Assembly (NCBI GenBank): GCA_903839695.1
Contig: CAIMDI010000031.1
Span: 1-37,100, forward strand
Source of the DNA: Candidatus Tayloriibacteriota bacterium
Lineage (GTDB): Bacteria > Patescibacteriota > Minisyncoccia > Phycocordibacterales > PALSA-1337
DNA length: 37,100 nucleotides
Direction of reading: 5' to 3'
In this document: piece after piece, positions 6,559-17,626 of the stretch
Layout of the letters: each line of letters opens with the position of its first letter
Position numbering within the stretch: the first letter of the stretch is position 1
The notes under the pieces: model-generated
The model's input: the letters and a program-made list of their open reading frames with translations, nothing else
Database searches by the model: none
Told to the model about the DNA's origin: nothing
Position numbers and translations under genes: made by a program

Positions 6559-7692
6559 GTGAAAAGATTGATTAAAAAACTCATTAAAATAGGTAAAAAT
6601 ACCCCCAAACCCCTGATCAATATCTCAGTGTCGAGATCAGCCATATTAAACAATATAAATCAGTTTAAAAAGCTAAAACCAGGATGTGATATTGCTCCAG
6701 TACTTAAAAGTAATGCATATGGACATGGATTATCATTGATAGCGAATGAAATAAAAAATGAGAAAATCCCCTTCTTTATAATTGACTCATATTTCGAAGC
6801 TTGTGCATTAAGAAATGAAAATATCTATAATCCATTATTAATTATCGGGTATTCTTCGACAGATGCTATTCTCAATAACTATTTAAAAGAAATCATATTT
6901 ACAATATCTAGTATCGACGCATTAAAAGAGCTTTCCAAAGACATAAAAAGAAAGACAAATATTCACATAAAGATTGATACTGGAATGAATAGACAAGGAA
7001 TATCTACAATTGAAAAAGATGAAGCTACAATGATAATCAAAAATAATAAAAATATTATTTTACAGGGTATTTGTTCTCATTTCTCGGACGCTGACGGAAT
7101 TGATCAAAATCATACAAAAATGCAAATACGAAATTGGAATGAACAGGTTGAGTACTTTAGAAAACAATTCCCAAATTTAAAATACTGGCACATAAGCGCA
7201 ACTGCAGGTCATATATTTAATGATGTTGAATCAAATATAACTAGACTTGGAATTGGTCTTTATGGCTTAACAAATATTTCAAATCTTCAATTAAAACCAG
7301 CTCTTGAAATGAAAACAATAATTACAAATATAAAGAAAATAAAAACTGGTGACAAAGTTGGATATAACAATACATTTAATGCTAAAGAAGAAATGACCAT
7401 AGCAACAATACCAGCTGGATATAATGAAGGCATCGATAGAAGACTATCAAATAACGGTTTTGTAAAAATATCAAATACTTTTTGTCCAATAATAGGACGT
7501 GTAAGTATGAATATCACAACCATAGATATAAGCAAAATCAAATATCCAAAAATTGGTGATGAAGTAATAGTGTTAAGTGCAAATAAAAAAGACAAAAATT
7601 CTATCGAAAATATAGCAAAAGAATGCAATACAATTCCCTATGAAATAGCCGTTCATATTCCACAGTATTTGAGAAGAGATATTGTGTTGTAA
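6559..7692 (+). CDS. alr: Alanine racemase
   Basis: Interconverts L- and D-alanine with PLP, supplying D-Ala for peptidoglycan. The PLP lysine is Lys50 in APVLKSNAYGHG. The opposing catalytic tyrosine is Tyr269 in KVGYNNTF. MNRQGI, GYNEGIDRR and GRVSMN match the fold-III barrel and C-terminal beta domain, although the usual GRVSMD aspartate is Asn here. The length (377 residues) is normal. The start is a GTG; a TACAAT box ends only 6 nt upstream (6547-6552) and there is no ribosome-binding site. It is followed by a strong shared terminator. With the VanY-like peptidase at 28714 it indicates a peptidoglycan wall. Confidence 0.93.
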   Translation: MKRLIKKLIKIGKNTPKPLINISVSRSAILNNINQFKKLKPGCDIAPVLKSNAYGHGLSLIANEIKNEKIPFFIIDSYFEACALRNENIYNPLLIIGYSSTDAILNNYLKEIIFTISSIDALKELSKDIKRKTNIHIKIDTGMNRQGISTIEKDEATMIIKNNKNIILQGICSHFSDADGIDQNHTKMQIRNWNEQVEYFRKQFPNLKYWHISATAGHIFNDVESNITRLGIGLYGLTNISNLQLKPALEMKTIITNIKKIKTGDKVGYNNTFNAKEEMTIATIPAGYNEGIDRRLSNNGFVKISNTFCPIIGRVSMNITTIDISKIKYPKIGDEVIVLSANKKDKNSIENIAKECNTIPYEIAVHIPQYLRRDIVL

Positions 7693-7713
7693 ATCTTTAC
7701 AGAACAAATTAAT

Positions 7714-7745
7714 AGCAAAAAACCCGCATTGCGGGTTTTTTTGCT
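7714..7745. terminator. Bidirectional terminator between alr and tRNA-Tyr
   Basis: AAAAAACCCGC-ATT-GCGGGTTTTTTT is a near-perfect stem with A and T runs on both sides. It can end alr on the plus strand and tRNA-Tyr on the minus strand. Confidence 0.9.
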
Positions 7746-7746
7746 G

Positions 7747-7828
7747 TGCGCCGGGCTGGACTCGAACCAGCGATGCCCGAAGGCCGGAGATTTACAGTCT
7801 CCTGGAATAGCCACTATCCGACCGGCGC
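7747..7828 (-). tRNA. tRNA-Tyr (anticodon GTA)
   Basis: An 82-nt type II tRNA. The acceptor GCGCCGG pairs with CCGGCGC, with discriminator A. The anticodon arm GGAGA-CTGTAAA-TCTCC gives anticodon GTA. The long variable arm contains GGCC-TTCG-GGC. The T arm is CTGGTTCGAGTCCAG. CCA is not encoded. Confidence 0.96.
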
Positions 7829-7861
7829 AAAAATGTACTATCCTCTTAGAGTCTAGCAAAT

Positions 7862-10543
7862 TTATTTTACTTCTTCAACCTGAGCAGACAAAACTAACTT
7901 ACTTTCTGATCTTTTCTTCTTTTTAACATCAAAGATGAATTCATCACCCTTTAGGCTAACTGATATATTTCCACCCTTAATGACACCTTGAGAAATCATA
8001 AGTGAAGCAACAGGTGTAAGAATTTTATTTTGAATTAGTCTCTTTAATGGTCTAGCTCCGTACTGAGGATTGTAACCTTCTATTGCTAAATACGACAAAA
8101 TCTCAGGAGACACAGTTAAACCAATTTCCTTTGTCTTTAATCTTTCTGAAACAATTTCAACCTGAATTTTTACAATTTTTTCTATAGATTCCTTACTCAA
8201 AATATCAAAAAGAATAATATCGTCTATTCTGTTTAGAAATTCTGGGCGGAAATAATCTTTCAAACTAGACATAACTTTATTTTTTACATCATCATAATTT
8301 TGTTTTTCTGAATTATCATTTATTGATGAAAAACCAATCTTCTCCATTTTTTCTATAAATTGAGCACCGATATTTGAAGTCATAATAATAACTGTGTTTT
8401 TGAAATTAACAGTTCTTCCCTTTGAATCAGTCAAACGACCATTATCAAGAACTTGCAGAAGAATATTAAATACCTCTGGATGTGCTTTTTCTATTTCATC
8501 AAAAAGAATTACAGAATATGGTCTGCGTCTAACCAATTCAGTCAAACCGCCACCTTCATCGTGTCCAACATAACCTGGGGGAGCCCCAATGAGCTTTGAA
8601 ACTGAATGCTTTTCCATAAACTCTGACATATCAACACGAATCAATGCTTTATCATCATTAAACAAAAATTCTGCTAAGGATTTCGTGAGCTCAGTTTTTC
8701 CAACTCCTGTAGGTCCAAGGAAAATAAATGAACCAATTGGTCTTTGTGGATCTGCTATACCGGCTCTTGATCTTTTTATGGTATCTGATATTTTCTTTAC
8801 AGCCTCATCTTGACCAACCAGTCTTTTCTTTAATGTATCCTCCATTTTCGAAAGTTTTTCCGCCTCCTCTTCAATCATTTTTGTAATTGGAATACCAGTC
8901 CAACGCGCTACAACTTCTGCTATATCTTGCTCTGTTATTTCTTCTTTCAAAATTCTTCTTGAAGATTGGAGTTTTTTTAATCTTTTGTTTTTAGTATCAA
9001 GATTCTTTTCTAAATCAGGAATTTTACCATAGCGAATTTCTGCTGCTTTAGAAAGATCAGAACGAGCTTCTGCTGCTTCTGCTTCAATACGAAATATCTC
9101 AAGATCTTTTTTAATCTTTTTAATATCTGTTATAGTCTCTTTTTCATTTGTCCATTTTAATTCAAGTTCTGATGTATTTTCTTTGTAATTTGCAATTTCC
9201 TCCTCAATTTTGTGAGTTCTAATTTTAGCTTCTTTATTTGTTTCTTTTTTCAAAGCTTCTCTTTCTATTTCCAATCTCATTATCTTTCTTCTTGTTTCTT
9301 CTAGCAAAGGAGGCATATTTTCAAGAGAAATTTTTAAGGCCGAAGCAGCCTCGTCTATCAAATCAACTGTTTTATCTGGTAAAAATCTGTCTGAAATATA
9401 TCTACTAGAAAGATTTACAGCCGCTACAATGGCATCATCTGTAATGCGAACACCGTGAAATAATTCATACTTTTCTTTTAATCCACGTAAAATAGCTATA
9501 GCATCTTCTATAGAAGGCTCATTTACATATACTGGTTGGAAACGGCGCGTTAGAGCTGGATCTTTTTCTATATGCTTTTGATATTCTCGAAGAGTTGTTG
9601 CGCCAATAGCTCTTAATTCACCACGCGATAAAGCTGGCTTAAGCATATTTGAAGCGTCCATTGACCCCTCAGAGGCACCAGCACCAACTATAGTATGTAT
9701 TTCGTCTATAAATAAAATAATTTTACCATCAGCCCTTTCAACTTCTTTTAAAATATTTTTTAATCTTTCCTCAAATTCACCTCGATATTTTGTACCTGCA
9801 ATAAGCGAGCCAAGATCTAGTGATATTAGTTCTTTATCTTTTAATGATTCTGGAATATCGCCTTGTGCCATTCTTATAGCAAGACCCTCAACTATTGCTG
9901 TTTTTCCCACTCCAGCCTCACCTATAAGTATAGGATTATTTTTTGTTCGTCTAGAGAGGATTTGTATTATGCGAAGAATTTCATTATCTCTACCGATAAC
10001 AGGATCGAGTTTATTTTCTTTAGCAAGTTTTGTTAAACTTCTGGCATATTTTGAAAGAGTGCGAAATTGTTTTGGTTTCTGTTCAATAACAAAATTTGAT
10101 GTCTTAAATTCTTCGATTATTTTTATAACACTTGCTCTGTCTATTTTAAATCTTATTAGAATATCCTTTGTAGGACCATTTGAATCAAAAAGAGCAACAA
10201 AAAGATGTTCAGTAGAAATAAATTCATCCTTAAGACTAGCAGCTATTTTCCCAGCATTTTCTAATACTGTTCCAAGTTCAGGTGTAATGTAAATTTGATA
10301 CGTCGGTGACAATGTTTTTCCAGCTTCAGGAGATTCTATGTATTCAAGTATAAGATCCGTAAGGAGCATAGTATCTATCTCTAATTTATCTAAAATAGAA
10401 GCAACCATACTCTCTTCTTGTAAGATGAGAGCGCACATTAAATGCATTGGATTAACATGATTCATTCCCCTTTCTATCACCAATTCATGAGAACGGCGTA
10501 GGGCTTCCTTTGCTTTAGTTGTAAAATTATTTAATGGAGGCAT
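7862..10543 (-). CDS. clpB: ClpB-type AAA+ disaggregase with a ClpC-like IGF loop
   Basis: An 893-residue Hsp100 protein that threads polypeptides through a hexameric pore. The order is Clp N-domain (1-145), first AAA+ module with Walker A GEAGVGKT (208-215), a long coiled-coil M domain (about 410-540) with the ClpB hallmark YGKIPDLE (505-512), ARWTGIP, second AAA+ module with GPTGVGKT (610-617), and the D2-small domain. The long M domain identifies ClpB. Unlike classical ClpB, the D2 module has IGF at about 736-738, where ClpC/ClpA carry the ClpP-docking loop. It could therefore feed a protease. The C-terminus is Lys/Glu-rich. The gene follows the cysteine desulfurase by 43 bp; the gap holds a 12-bp palindrome containing TATAAT. 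No CIRCE or clear CtsR site was seen. Confidence 0.92.
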   Translation of the reverse strand: MPPLNNFTTKAKEALRRSHELVIERGMNHVNPMHLMCALILQEESMVASILDKLEIDTMLLTDLILEYIESPEAGKTLSPTYQIYITPELGTVLENAGKIAASLKDEFISTEHLFVALFDSNGPTKDILIRFKIDRASVIKIIEEFKTSNFVIEQKPKQFRTLSKYARSLTKLAKENKLDPVIGRDNEILRIIQILSRRTKNNPILIGEAGVGKTAIVEGLAIRMAQGDIPESLKDKELISLDLGSLIAGTKYRGEFEERLKNILKEVERADGKIILFIDEIHTIVGAGASEGSMDASNMLKPALSRGELRAIGATTLREYQKHIEKDPALTRRFQPVYVNEPSIEDAIAILRGLKEKYELFHGVRITDDAIVAAVNLSSRYISDRFLPDKTVDLIDEAASALKISLENMPPLLEETRRKIMRLEIEREALKKETNKEAKIRTHKIEEEIANYKENTSELELKWTNEKETITDIKKIKKDLEIFRIEAEAAEARSDLSKAAEIRYGKIPDLEKNLDTKNKRLKKLQSSRRILKEEITEQDIAEVVARWTGIPITKMIEEEAEKLSKMEDTLKKRLVGQDEAVKKISDTIKRSRAGIADPQRPIGSFIFLGPTGVGKTELTKSLAEFLFNDDKALIRVDMSEFMEKHSVSKLIGAPPGYVGHDEGGGLTELVRRRPYSVILFDEIEKAHPEVFNILLQVLDNGRLTDSKGRTVNFKNTVIIMTSNIGAQFIEKMEKIGFSSINDNSEKQNYDDVKNKVMSSLKDYFRPEFLNRIDDIILFDILSKESIEKIVKIQVEIVSERLKTKEIGLTVSPEILSYLAIEGYNPQYGARPLKRLIQNKILTPVASLMISQGVIKGGNISVSLKGDEFIFDVKKKKRSESKLVLSAQVEEVK

Positions 10544-10567
10544 TGTATAAATATGATATTAGGCAAT

Positions 10568-10579
10568 GCATTATAATGC
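10568..10579. promoter_or_regulatory. Palindrome with -10-like core upstream of clpB
   Basis: GCATTATAATGC is a perfect 12-bp palindrome in the 43-bp gap upstream of clpB. It contains TATAAT on both strands, so it may be a -10 element, an operator, or chance in AT-rich DNA. Confidence 0.3.
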
Positions 10580-10586
10580 TTTTCTT

Positions 10587-11651
10587 CTACTTTTGCAATA
10601 TTTGTGTTATAACTTTTAATACGCTTTTTAAATCCCCCTTAGTTGTGTTTCTACCAAAAGAAAATCTAATAGAATTTTTTGAATTTGCACCAATTTCTCT
10701 TAATACATAGGATTCATCTTCGTCCTTTAAACACGCACTTTTTGTTGAACATTCAATACCTCGAGCGTCTAATTGTAATACAAAAAACTCACTATCAATA
10801 TCTGGAATTGAAACATTTAATATATGTGGACTAAAATGGTCAAGATCACCATTAACTCTTATTCTCTGATCAATTTTTAATAATTCATTTATAAAATATT
10901 CTTTCAATTCAGAAATTCTTGCGGTTTCCTTTTCTCTTATTTTTTCATTAAATTCTATAGCATATGCAAGACCCATTATGCCCGGTAGATTTGCTGTACC
11001 TGGACGATTTATGTCAATAGTTCCTCGTCTAGCATATAACATACCCACACCTCTTGGACCATAAATCTTATGTCCATCTAGGGAAATAAAATCAACTCCA
11101 AGTTTTTCAACATATATAGGCAAATGTACTATGGCTTGGCAAGCATCTGTATGTAGTAAAGGAAATTGTCCACCAAAATTCTTTCTAGCATCACGAACGA
11201 TTTTTGCAATTTCAGCCAGTGGCTCTATGGTTCCTATTTCATTATTTACAAGCATAACTGAAACAAGAGTGGTTTCTGTTGTAATAGATTTTTTGAGAAA
11301 TTCTAAATCAATCATTCCATTGTTATCTACTGGAATATGCGTGGCTTCTATAGGATTCATTACAGAAGAATGTTCAATAGAACTTATAATAATATGTCTA
11401 TTTATTTTATTTTGTAATACAAGATTATTTGATTCTGTGCCACCAGAAGTAAAGAAAATTTCATCAGAATGCGCATGCAAAACATTTGCTATTCTTTCTT
11501 TAGCATCATCAATAGCTCTTTTGGAACTAACAGCTGAAGAGTAAAAAGACTGAGGATTGGAATACTCTGCAGTAGAATATTTATTTATTTGTTTCATTAC
11601 CCCTTTGTCGATAGGAGTAAGAGAAGCATAATCTAGATAAATTTTTTTCAT
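10587..11651 (-). CDS. Cysteine desulfurase (NifS/IscS family)
   Basis: A PLP enzyme that removes sulfur from cysteine as a persulfide for Fe-S clusters or tRNA thiolation. The aminotransferase class V fold is visible: FTSGGTESNN (68-77), IEHSSV, HTDACQA (167-173), and the PLP lysine Lys195 in DGHKIYGP. The catalytic cysteine is Cys307 in CSTKSACL, on the short-loop pattern of IscS/NifS rather than SufS. At 354 residues it is slightly shorter than IscS (~400). No iscU, iscR or mnmA lies next to it, so the acceptor cannot be inferred. It could be IscS or NifS-like; the symbol is left open. Confidence 0.9.
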   Translation of the reverse strand: MKKIYLDYASLTPIDKGVMKQINKYSTAEYSNPQSFYSSAVSSKRAIDDAKERIANVLHAHSDEIFFTSGGTESNNLVLQNKINRHIIISSIEHSSVMNPIEATHIPVDNNGMIDLEFLKKSITTETTLVSVMLVNNEIGTIEPLAEIAKIVRDARKNFGGQFPLLHTDACQAIVHLPIYVEKLGVDFISLDGHKIYGPRGVGMLYARRGTIDINRPGTANLPGIMGLAYAIEFNEKIREKETARISELKEYFINELLKIDQRIRVNGDLDHFSPHILNVSIPDIDSEFFVLQLDARGIECSTKSACLKDEDESYVLREIGANSKNSIRFSFGRNTTKGDLKSVLKVITQILQK

Positions 11652-11749
11652 TGTTTTTTAAGTTATACATAAAATATATAGGAAAATCAAACATAAGTCG
11701 AGATTAACTTGTAACGGTTTAAACATTTCCCCCTAAATTAAAAATGGTA

Positions 11750-11755
11750 TATAAT
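11750..11755 (+). promoter_or_regulatory. -10 box of the 11763 gene
   Basis: A perfect TATAAT, seven bases before the ATG at 11763 and with no clear -35. The position predicts a transcript that begins at or within a base or two of the start codon. Confidence 0.5.
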
Positions 11756-11762
11756 CCTAGTT

Positions 11763-12242
11763 ATGAATATTCCAACAGATTATATATCAATTTTACTTAT
11801 TATTTTAATTGTCATTGTACTGATTCTAACTGGCTTTGTTATATATTTAAATAAAAAATTAAAGAAATTCCTCATTGGATCTTCATCTACAAATTTGGAC
11901 GACTCCATAAAAAACATACATAAATCCATAACTGAATTAGAAAAATTTCGTATTGATTTAGAAAAATACCTTACTTCAGTTGAAAAAAGAATAAAGAAAA
12001 GTGTTCAAGCTATTCAAACCATACGTTTTAACCCTTTCAAAGGCAATGGCTCTGGAGGAAATCAAAGCTTTGCCACAACTTTCTTGAGCGAGGAAAATGA
12101 CGGGGTAGTTATTTCCAGTCTATATTCTAGAGAAAATGTAAGTGTTTATTCTAAACCAATTAAAAATGGTTCTTCTGAATATGAACTTTCTGATGAAGAA
12201 AAAGAGTCAGTTGAAGAAGCAAAAAAAATAATAAAAAATTAA
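11763..12242 (+). CDS. Small membrane protein of unknown function
   Basis: A 159-residue protein with one N-terminal transmembrane helix (about residues 7-29, strongly Ile/Leu/Val-rich). A charged, probably helical or coiled-coil region (about 45-85) follows, then a low-complexity Gly/Asn/Ser segment and an acidic tail (DEEKESVEEAKKIIKN). No signal peptidase motif is visible, so it probably stays anchored with a long cytoplasmic part. Six bases separate it from the methyltransferase, so they are co-transcribed. No family is recognised. Confidence 0.75.
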   Translation: MNIPTDYISILLIILIVIVLILTGFVIYLNKKLKKFLIGSSSTNLDDSIKNIHKSITELEKFRIDLEKYLTSVEKRIKKSVQAIQTIRFNPFKGNGSGGNQSFATTFLSEENDGVVISSLYSRENVSVYSKPIKNGSSEYELSDEEKESVEEAKKIIKN

Positions 12243-12248
12243 AACAAA

Positions 12249-14334
<2,086 letters not shown>

Positions 14335-14378
14335 TAAAAAGTAATATATTGGCATAGATAAAATCATAATTAAAAACA

Positions 14379-14411
14379 AAAAAAGCTCAGCTGATCAAAC
14401 TGGGCTTTTTT
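14379..14411 (+). terminator. Enolase terminator
   Basis: AAAAAAGCTCAG, a 9-nt loop and CTGGGCTTTTTT form a stem with one G-U pair on the plus strand. On the minus strand that pair becomes an A/C mismatch, so the plus orientation is favoured. It lies 44 bp after the eno stop. Confidence 0.85.
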
Positions 14412-14672
14412 GTTATCCTACATTCGACACTAGCATTATGCTTGTGTTGGTGGTGTAGAAGGAACTGGCTTCTTTGTCTCTGCCATAATATTTTTTGCTC
14501 AGGTTGATTAGCTCCTGTGCGTGGTAAATTGTACACCCGTTTCAAGCCTCAAAGAGGTTTGCTCATAAATTTGACAGTTGGTCAAAAGGCTGGCTAGTTC
14601 GAGCAATATCCATCGTACTTCCGTGGTATGGTCTAATTTTATAAAAATAATAAAACACTTGTAGATACTTGT
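14412..14672. other. Unexplained GC-elevated non-coding stretch
   Basis: This 261-bp region lies between the enolase terminator and the stop of the minus-strand nuclease. It is visibly GC-richer than its surroundings and holds several local hairpins: CAAGCCTC/GAGGTTTG around an AAA loop (14543-14561, better on the plus strand), TTTGAC/GTCAAA, and ACACTAGCA/TGCTTGTGT. A 16-codon micro-ORF on the minus strand (14486-14436, MAETKKPVPSTPPTQA) has no ribosome-binding site. I looked for tmRNA, RNase P and SRP signatures and found none. It may be an unrecognised RNA, the 3' UTR of the long minus operon, or a gene remnant. Confidence 0.4.
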
Positions 14673-15515
14673 CTATAGAGTAATATATAAATCTTGCCAT
14701 TCGCCAGGACCGACATACTCAGCCTCCCCTTTTAATATTTTTTCAAATGGTTGGCAAGCAAAACACCCTTTTTCTCCTCTAGGACAATCAAATTCTTTAT
14801 TTTCTCTGGCTTTTTTTACACTTTTAGCAACCTTAATTACTTTGTCAAAGGATTCATTTATATCAGGTAATTCTACTAACTTTGGTTTATCATCTTTATC
14901 TAAATACCAATAACTAGCACCATTTACTTTTCTCTTCTGAAGATTATTTAATAGCAATTGATAAATTGGTAATTGTAATGAATCTTCATTCTCCTCATTT
15001 TTTCCTGTTTTAAAATCAAGCACATGAACACCATCATCCTTTTCTGAATATTGAAGCCAGTCTATCTTTCCACATAAAATAATATTATCTTCCTCTGAAA
15101 GAAAATAATTTGGTGGCATTCCGTTTTTTCCTTCTTTTAATTTTACTGTTTTTAGCAAAAGAGGCTCCATGTTTTCCTTAACTCTTTTTATCATTGCCAA
15201 TCCCCTTTCTTTTGCATCATTTTCCTCATTCAAATTTAAAAAACCTCCTTTTTTACCAGAAAATCTTTGCCAAACTTTTTCAAATTGATCAAAAACTGGA
15301 ATAATATTTCTATCTTCTGCTTTATAATTTCCTAGACCCTCGACAACTTCATGAACCGCAGAACCCAAAGACAATGCAGGAGTGACTATACCCATTTTTC
15401 TTTTAGTTTTAGGGTCTTTGTATATATTTTTTAAATAATAAGCACGTGGACATTTAAGAAAATCGCCCATAGATGAATGAGATACCCAAACAGAATTGTA
15501 CTTATCATTTGGCAT
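14673..15515 (-). CDS. PD-(D/E)XK nuclease, RecB/Cas4-like with probable Fe-S cluster
   Basis: A 280-residue RecB-family nuclease. Motifs in order are SHSSMGDFLKCPRAYYL (first cluster cysteine, near residue 22), GSAVHEVVEG (motif I histidine), LCGKIDWLQ (metal-binding Asp) and VLDFKTGK (D and K of the catalytic core). QLPIYQLLL is the typical Q-x6-Y helix. Three further cysteines in CPRGEKGCFACQPF near the C-terminus could join the N-terminal one in a 4Fe-4S cluster, as in Cas4 and AddB. No cas genes or CRISPR array lie in the window, so a DNA repair role is more likely. It is the last gene of the minus-strand operon, 27 bp after the cyclophilin. Confidence 0.85.
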   Translation of the reverse strand: MPNDKYNSVWVSHSSMGDFLKCPRAYYLKNIYKDPKTKRKMGIVTPALSLGSAVHEVVEGLGNYKAEDRNIIPVFDQFEKVWQRFSGKKGGFLNLNEENDAKERGLAMIKRVKENMEPLLLKTVKLKEGKNGMPPNYFLSEEDNIILCGKIDWLQYSEKDDGVHVLDFKTGKNEENEDSLQLPIYQLLLNNLQKRKVNGASYWYLDKDDKPKLVELPDINESFDKVIKVAKSVKKARENKEFDCPRGEKGCFACQPFEKILKGEAEYVGPGEWQDLYITL

Positions 15516-15542
15516 ATTTAGTTTTAAATATTTTACTATAAA

Positions 15543-16199
15543 CTATTTCTTCTCAGAAACACTTACACTTTTCATTACTATATTATTTACCGGCTTATCA
15601 TCAGCAGAAACTGGAGTGCTTGCTATTGCATCAACTACTTCTAATCCTGATATAACTCGTCCAAAAATAGTGTATGCATTTGGAAGTGGCTTATCTTGAT
15701 GCATTATGAAAAACTGACTACCATTTGTATTTGGTCCAGCATTCGCCATAGCTACAACCCCTCTCTTATATCCATTTTTATATGAATCTGTAGCTGAATT
15801 TAACTCATCATTGAAAGTATAACCTGGGCCTCCACGACCTGTTCCTGTTGGGTCACCTCCTTGAATCATGAAATCCTTTATAACTCTATGGAAAATAACA
15901 TCTTTATAAAATCCTTTATTTGCTAAAGTTATAAAATTATTTACTGTATTTGGTGCGTCTGAATCATATGTTTCAAATACTATATTTCCTTTGTTAGTTT
16001 CAATTGTTATTGTATGCATATTGTTTTTTGTTGGTGTTATTTGTGCTGTTGGTAATTCTTTTGTTGATAATGTACTTGTATTTACTCCTGTTGTTTGAAC
16101 GACAATAGGTTCTACTTTTTCGGATGATGGAAGAATAAAATAAATTCCTACTAATAAAGTTGCCACTAATATAATAATTATGTATATATTTTTATTCAT
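15543..16199 (-). CDS. Membrane-anchored cyclophilin-type peptidyl-prolyl isomerase
   Basis: A 218-residue cyclophilin that catalyses cis-trans isomerisation at proline. An N-terminal membrane helix (about residues 4-24) anchors it, and a linker rich in Thr/Ser leads to the catalytic domain from about residue 62. FHRVIKDFMIQGGDP contains the active-site Arg, Phe and Gln, and the domain continues with GTGRGGPGY, MANAGPNTNGSQFFI, and FGRVISGLEVVDAI. The anchor suggests folding of exported proteins at the outer membrane face. The gene starts 2 bp after nrnA, so it is operon-borne. Confidence 0.92.
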   Translation of the reverse strand: MNKNIYIIIILVATLLVGIYFILPSSEKVEPIVVQTTGVNTSTLSTKELPTAQITPTKNNMHTITIETNKGNIVFETYDSDAPNTVNNFITLANKGFYKDVIFHRVIKDFMIQGGDPTGTGRGGPGYTFNDELNSATDSYKNGYKRGVVAMANAGPNTNGSQFFIMHQDKPLPNAYTIFGRVISGLEVVDAIASTPVSADDKPVNNIVMKSVSVSEKK

Positions 16200-16201
16200 G
16201 A

Positions 16202-17206
16202 TTATAGATTGTATATTATTTTTGTTGTTTCCACCACTTTATTAATAGCTTCATTCATGGTCATATTTAGTCTAACCCCTGCTGCTGCTTTGTGACCACC
16301 TCCGCCCAAAGCCACCGCAAGTCTAGAAACATCATATTTATTTTCATCTCTGGTTCTAAAGCTTACTTTAACAATATTTTGTTCAGTTTCAATCATACAC
16401 GCACCAATATAATATCCTTCTACTGATTTAATTTCATTTGAAATATTTGAAGAATATATTTCTTCTTTATTTATATTATTTTTGGTTATTTGATCAAAAT
16501 TTACTGATGCAATAACCAATATACCATTATAATATTCAGTTATAGATGAAATCGCTAAACCATCAAATATTAAAGCACTTTTACTTTTACTATTATTCAT
16601 AGTAAATATTGTCTTTGCAAATTCTGGAGCAAGTTCAGTAAGTTCAGATACAATATCGAAAGTTTTGTAGTCTGTATTACCATACTGAAAACCACCAGTA
16701 TCTGTATATATACCCATGAAAAGATTTAGGGCAATATCATGGGTGATTTTTATATTCATTTCCTTTAACAAATCAAATATCATTTGAGCTGTTGCTGGAT
16801 ACGATGCATCAATACAGTTTATATGACCGTAGCCAACATTACTTGCATGATGATCTATAACAATCACCTTCATATTTTCTGGAAAAATAACTTCTTTCAA
16901 AAAAGAAATCATACCTTTAGAGGAAGCATCTTGTGAAATAAAAAGATCGTAATCAGCCGTATTTATTTCTCCGTATGACTTTTTGACTATAGTTTCAACA
17001 CCAGGAAATTCAAAAGCTTTGGGTATTTCATTATCACCTTGTATTAAGGTTACTTTTTTGCCCAAACTTTCTAAAGCAAATTTCATAGCTAAAGCAGACC
17101 CTACACTATCAGGGTCTGGAGAAGGATGACAATGCAATAAAATACTCTTTGCTTTATTTATTTCTTCAAGAATTATCGGTGCAGATTTTTTGACTATTTC
17201 TGTCAT
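16202..17206 (-). CDS. DHH/DHHA1 phosphoesterase, NrnA-like
   Basis: A 334-residue DHH-family phosphoesterase, probably a nanoRNase/pAp phosphatase or cyclic-dinucleotide hydrolase. The N-terminal DHH domain carries the metal motifs HPSPDPDSVGSAL (near 24-36) and VIDHHASN. The C-terminal DHHA1 domain ends with GGGGHKAAAGVRL. There are no membrane, GGDEF or PAS segments, so it is the short soluble form. The gene sits one base after the Gmad2 gene and two bases before the cyclophilin. Substrate cannot be decided from sequence. Confidence 0.88.
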   Translation of the reverse strand: MTEIVKKSAPIILEEINKAKSILLHCHPSPDPDSVGSALAMKFALESLGKKVTLIQGDNEIPKAFEFPGVETIVKKSYGEINTADYDLFISQDASSKGMISFLKEVIFPENMKVIVIDHHASNVGYGHINCIDASYPATAQMIFDLLKEMNIKITHDIALNLFMGIYTDTGGFQYGNTDYKTFDIVSELTELAPEFAKTIFTMNNSKSKSALIFDGLAISSITEYYNGILVIASVNFDQITKNNINKEEIYSSNISNEIKSVEGYYIGACMIETEQNIVKVSFRTRDENKYDVSRLAVALGGGGHKAAAGVRLNMTMNEAINKVVETTKIIYNL

Positions 17207-17207
17207 A

Positions 17208-17621
17208 TTATTTAAAAATTACTGGTACTTGATAAGAATCAACTTCGTTTTTTAATATTAATAACCCATTTTTTCCACTCATAGGTTTATTGAACTCCAT
17301 ATTTCCCAAGAATTTTGAGAAATCATCTTTGGAAGCTTCTCCTTGAATTGATGCATGGCCCTCGGCAAGAGTATTGTTATTTTCATCATTCAACAATAAA
17401 AGAAAATTACCATCAGTAAACCAACTACTTTTTGCCTTACCAGAAACACTTAATGGTGATGAGATTTTTGAGTCCTTAATAGGAGAGATAACAAATATAG
17501 ATTCAGTATTTACACCAACAGACAAAACAGATAATTTTTTATTATTTGAAGAATAATAAACAGATACTATTATAATAGCAATAAAAATTAAAACTGATGT
17601 GATTATAATAATTTTTTTCAT
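17208..17621 (-). CDS. Membrane-anchored Gmad2-like immunoglobulin-fold protein
   Basis: A 137-residue protein with an N-terminal transmembrane or signal-anchor segment (about residues 3-24). A single extracytoplasmic beta domain follows. The pattern VISPIKDSKISSPLSVSGKA, then FLLLLNDENNNTLAEG and a closing YQVPVIF strand, resembles the Gmad2 immunoglobulin-like domain (PF10648). The function of this domain is unknown; it occurs in envelope and spore-germination-associated proteins. It starts 5 bp after the GH130 gene. The family call is by eye. Confidence 0.65.
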   Translation of the reverse strand: MKKIIIITSVLIFIAIIIVSVYYSSNNKKLSVLSVGVNTESIFVISPIKDSKISSPLSVSGKAKSSWFTDGNFLLLLNDENNNTLAEGHASIQGEASKDDFSKFLGNMEFNKPMSGKNGLLILKNEVDSYQVPVIFK

Positions 17622-17626
17622 GTAGA

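Noticed and set aside
10544-10586. CIRCE or CtsR heat-shock operator before clpB
   Set aside because: Neither the CIRCE 9-9-9 inverted repeat nor the CtsR heptad repeat is present; only a short AT-rich palindrome was found.
14436-14486. 16-codon micro-ORF (-) as a gene
   Set aside because: Too short, with no ribosome-binding site, no -10 at the typical distance and no recognised family. It is mentioned only within the non-coding stretch.
14412-14672. tmRNA (ssrA)
   Set aside because: ATTCGACAC near 14422 and GTTCGAG near 14597 recall tmRNA elements. But no 7-bp acceptor pairing, T arm or hydrophobic tag ending in alanines could be built on either strand.
14673-15515. CRISPR-Cas locus, suggested by the Cas4-like protein
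   Set aside because: No repeat-spacer array and no other cas gene is visible in the window.
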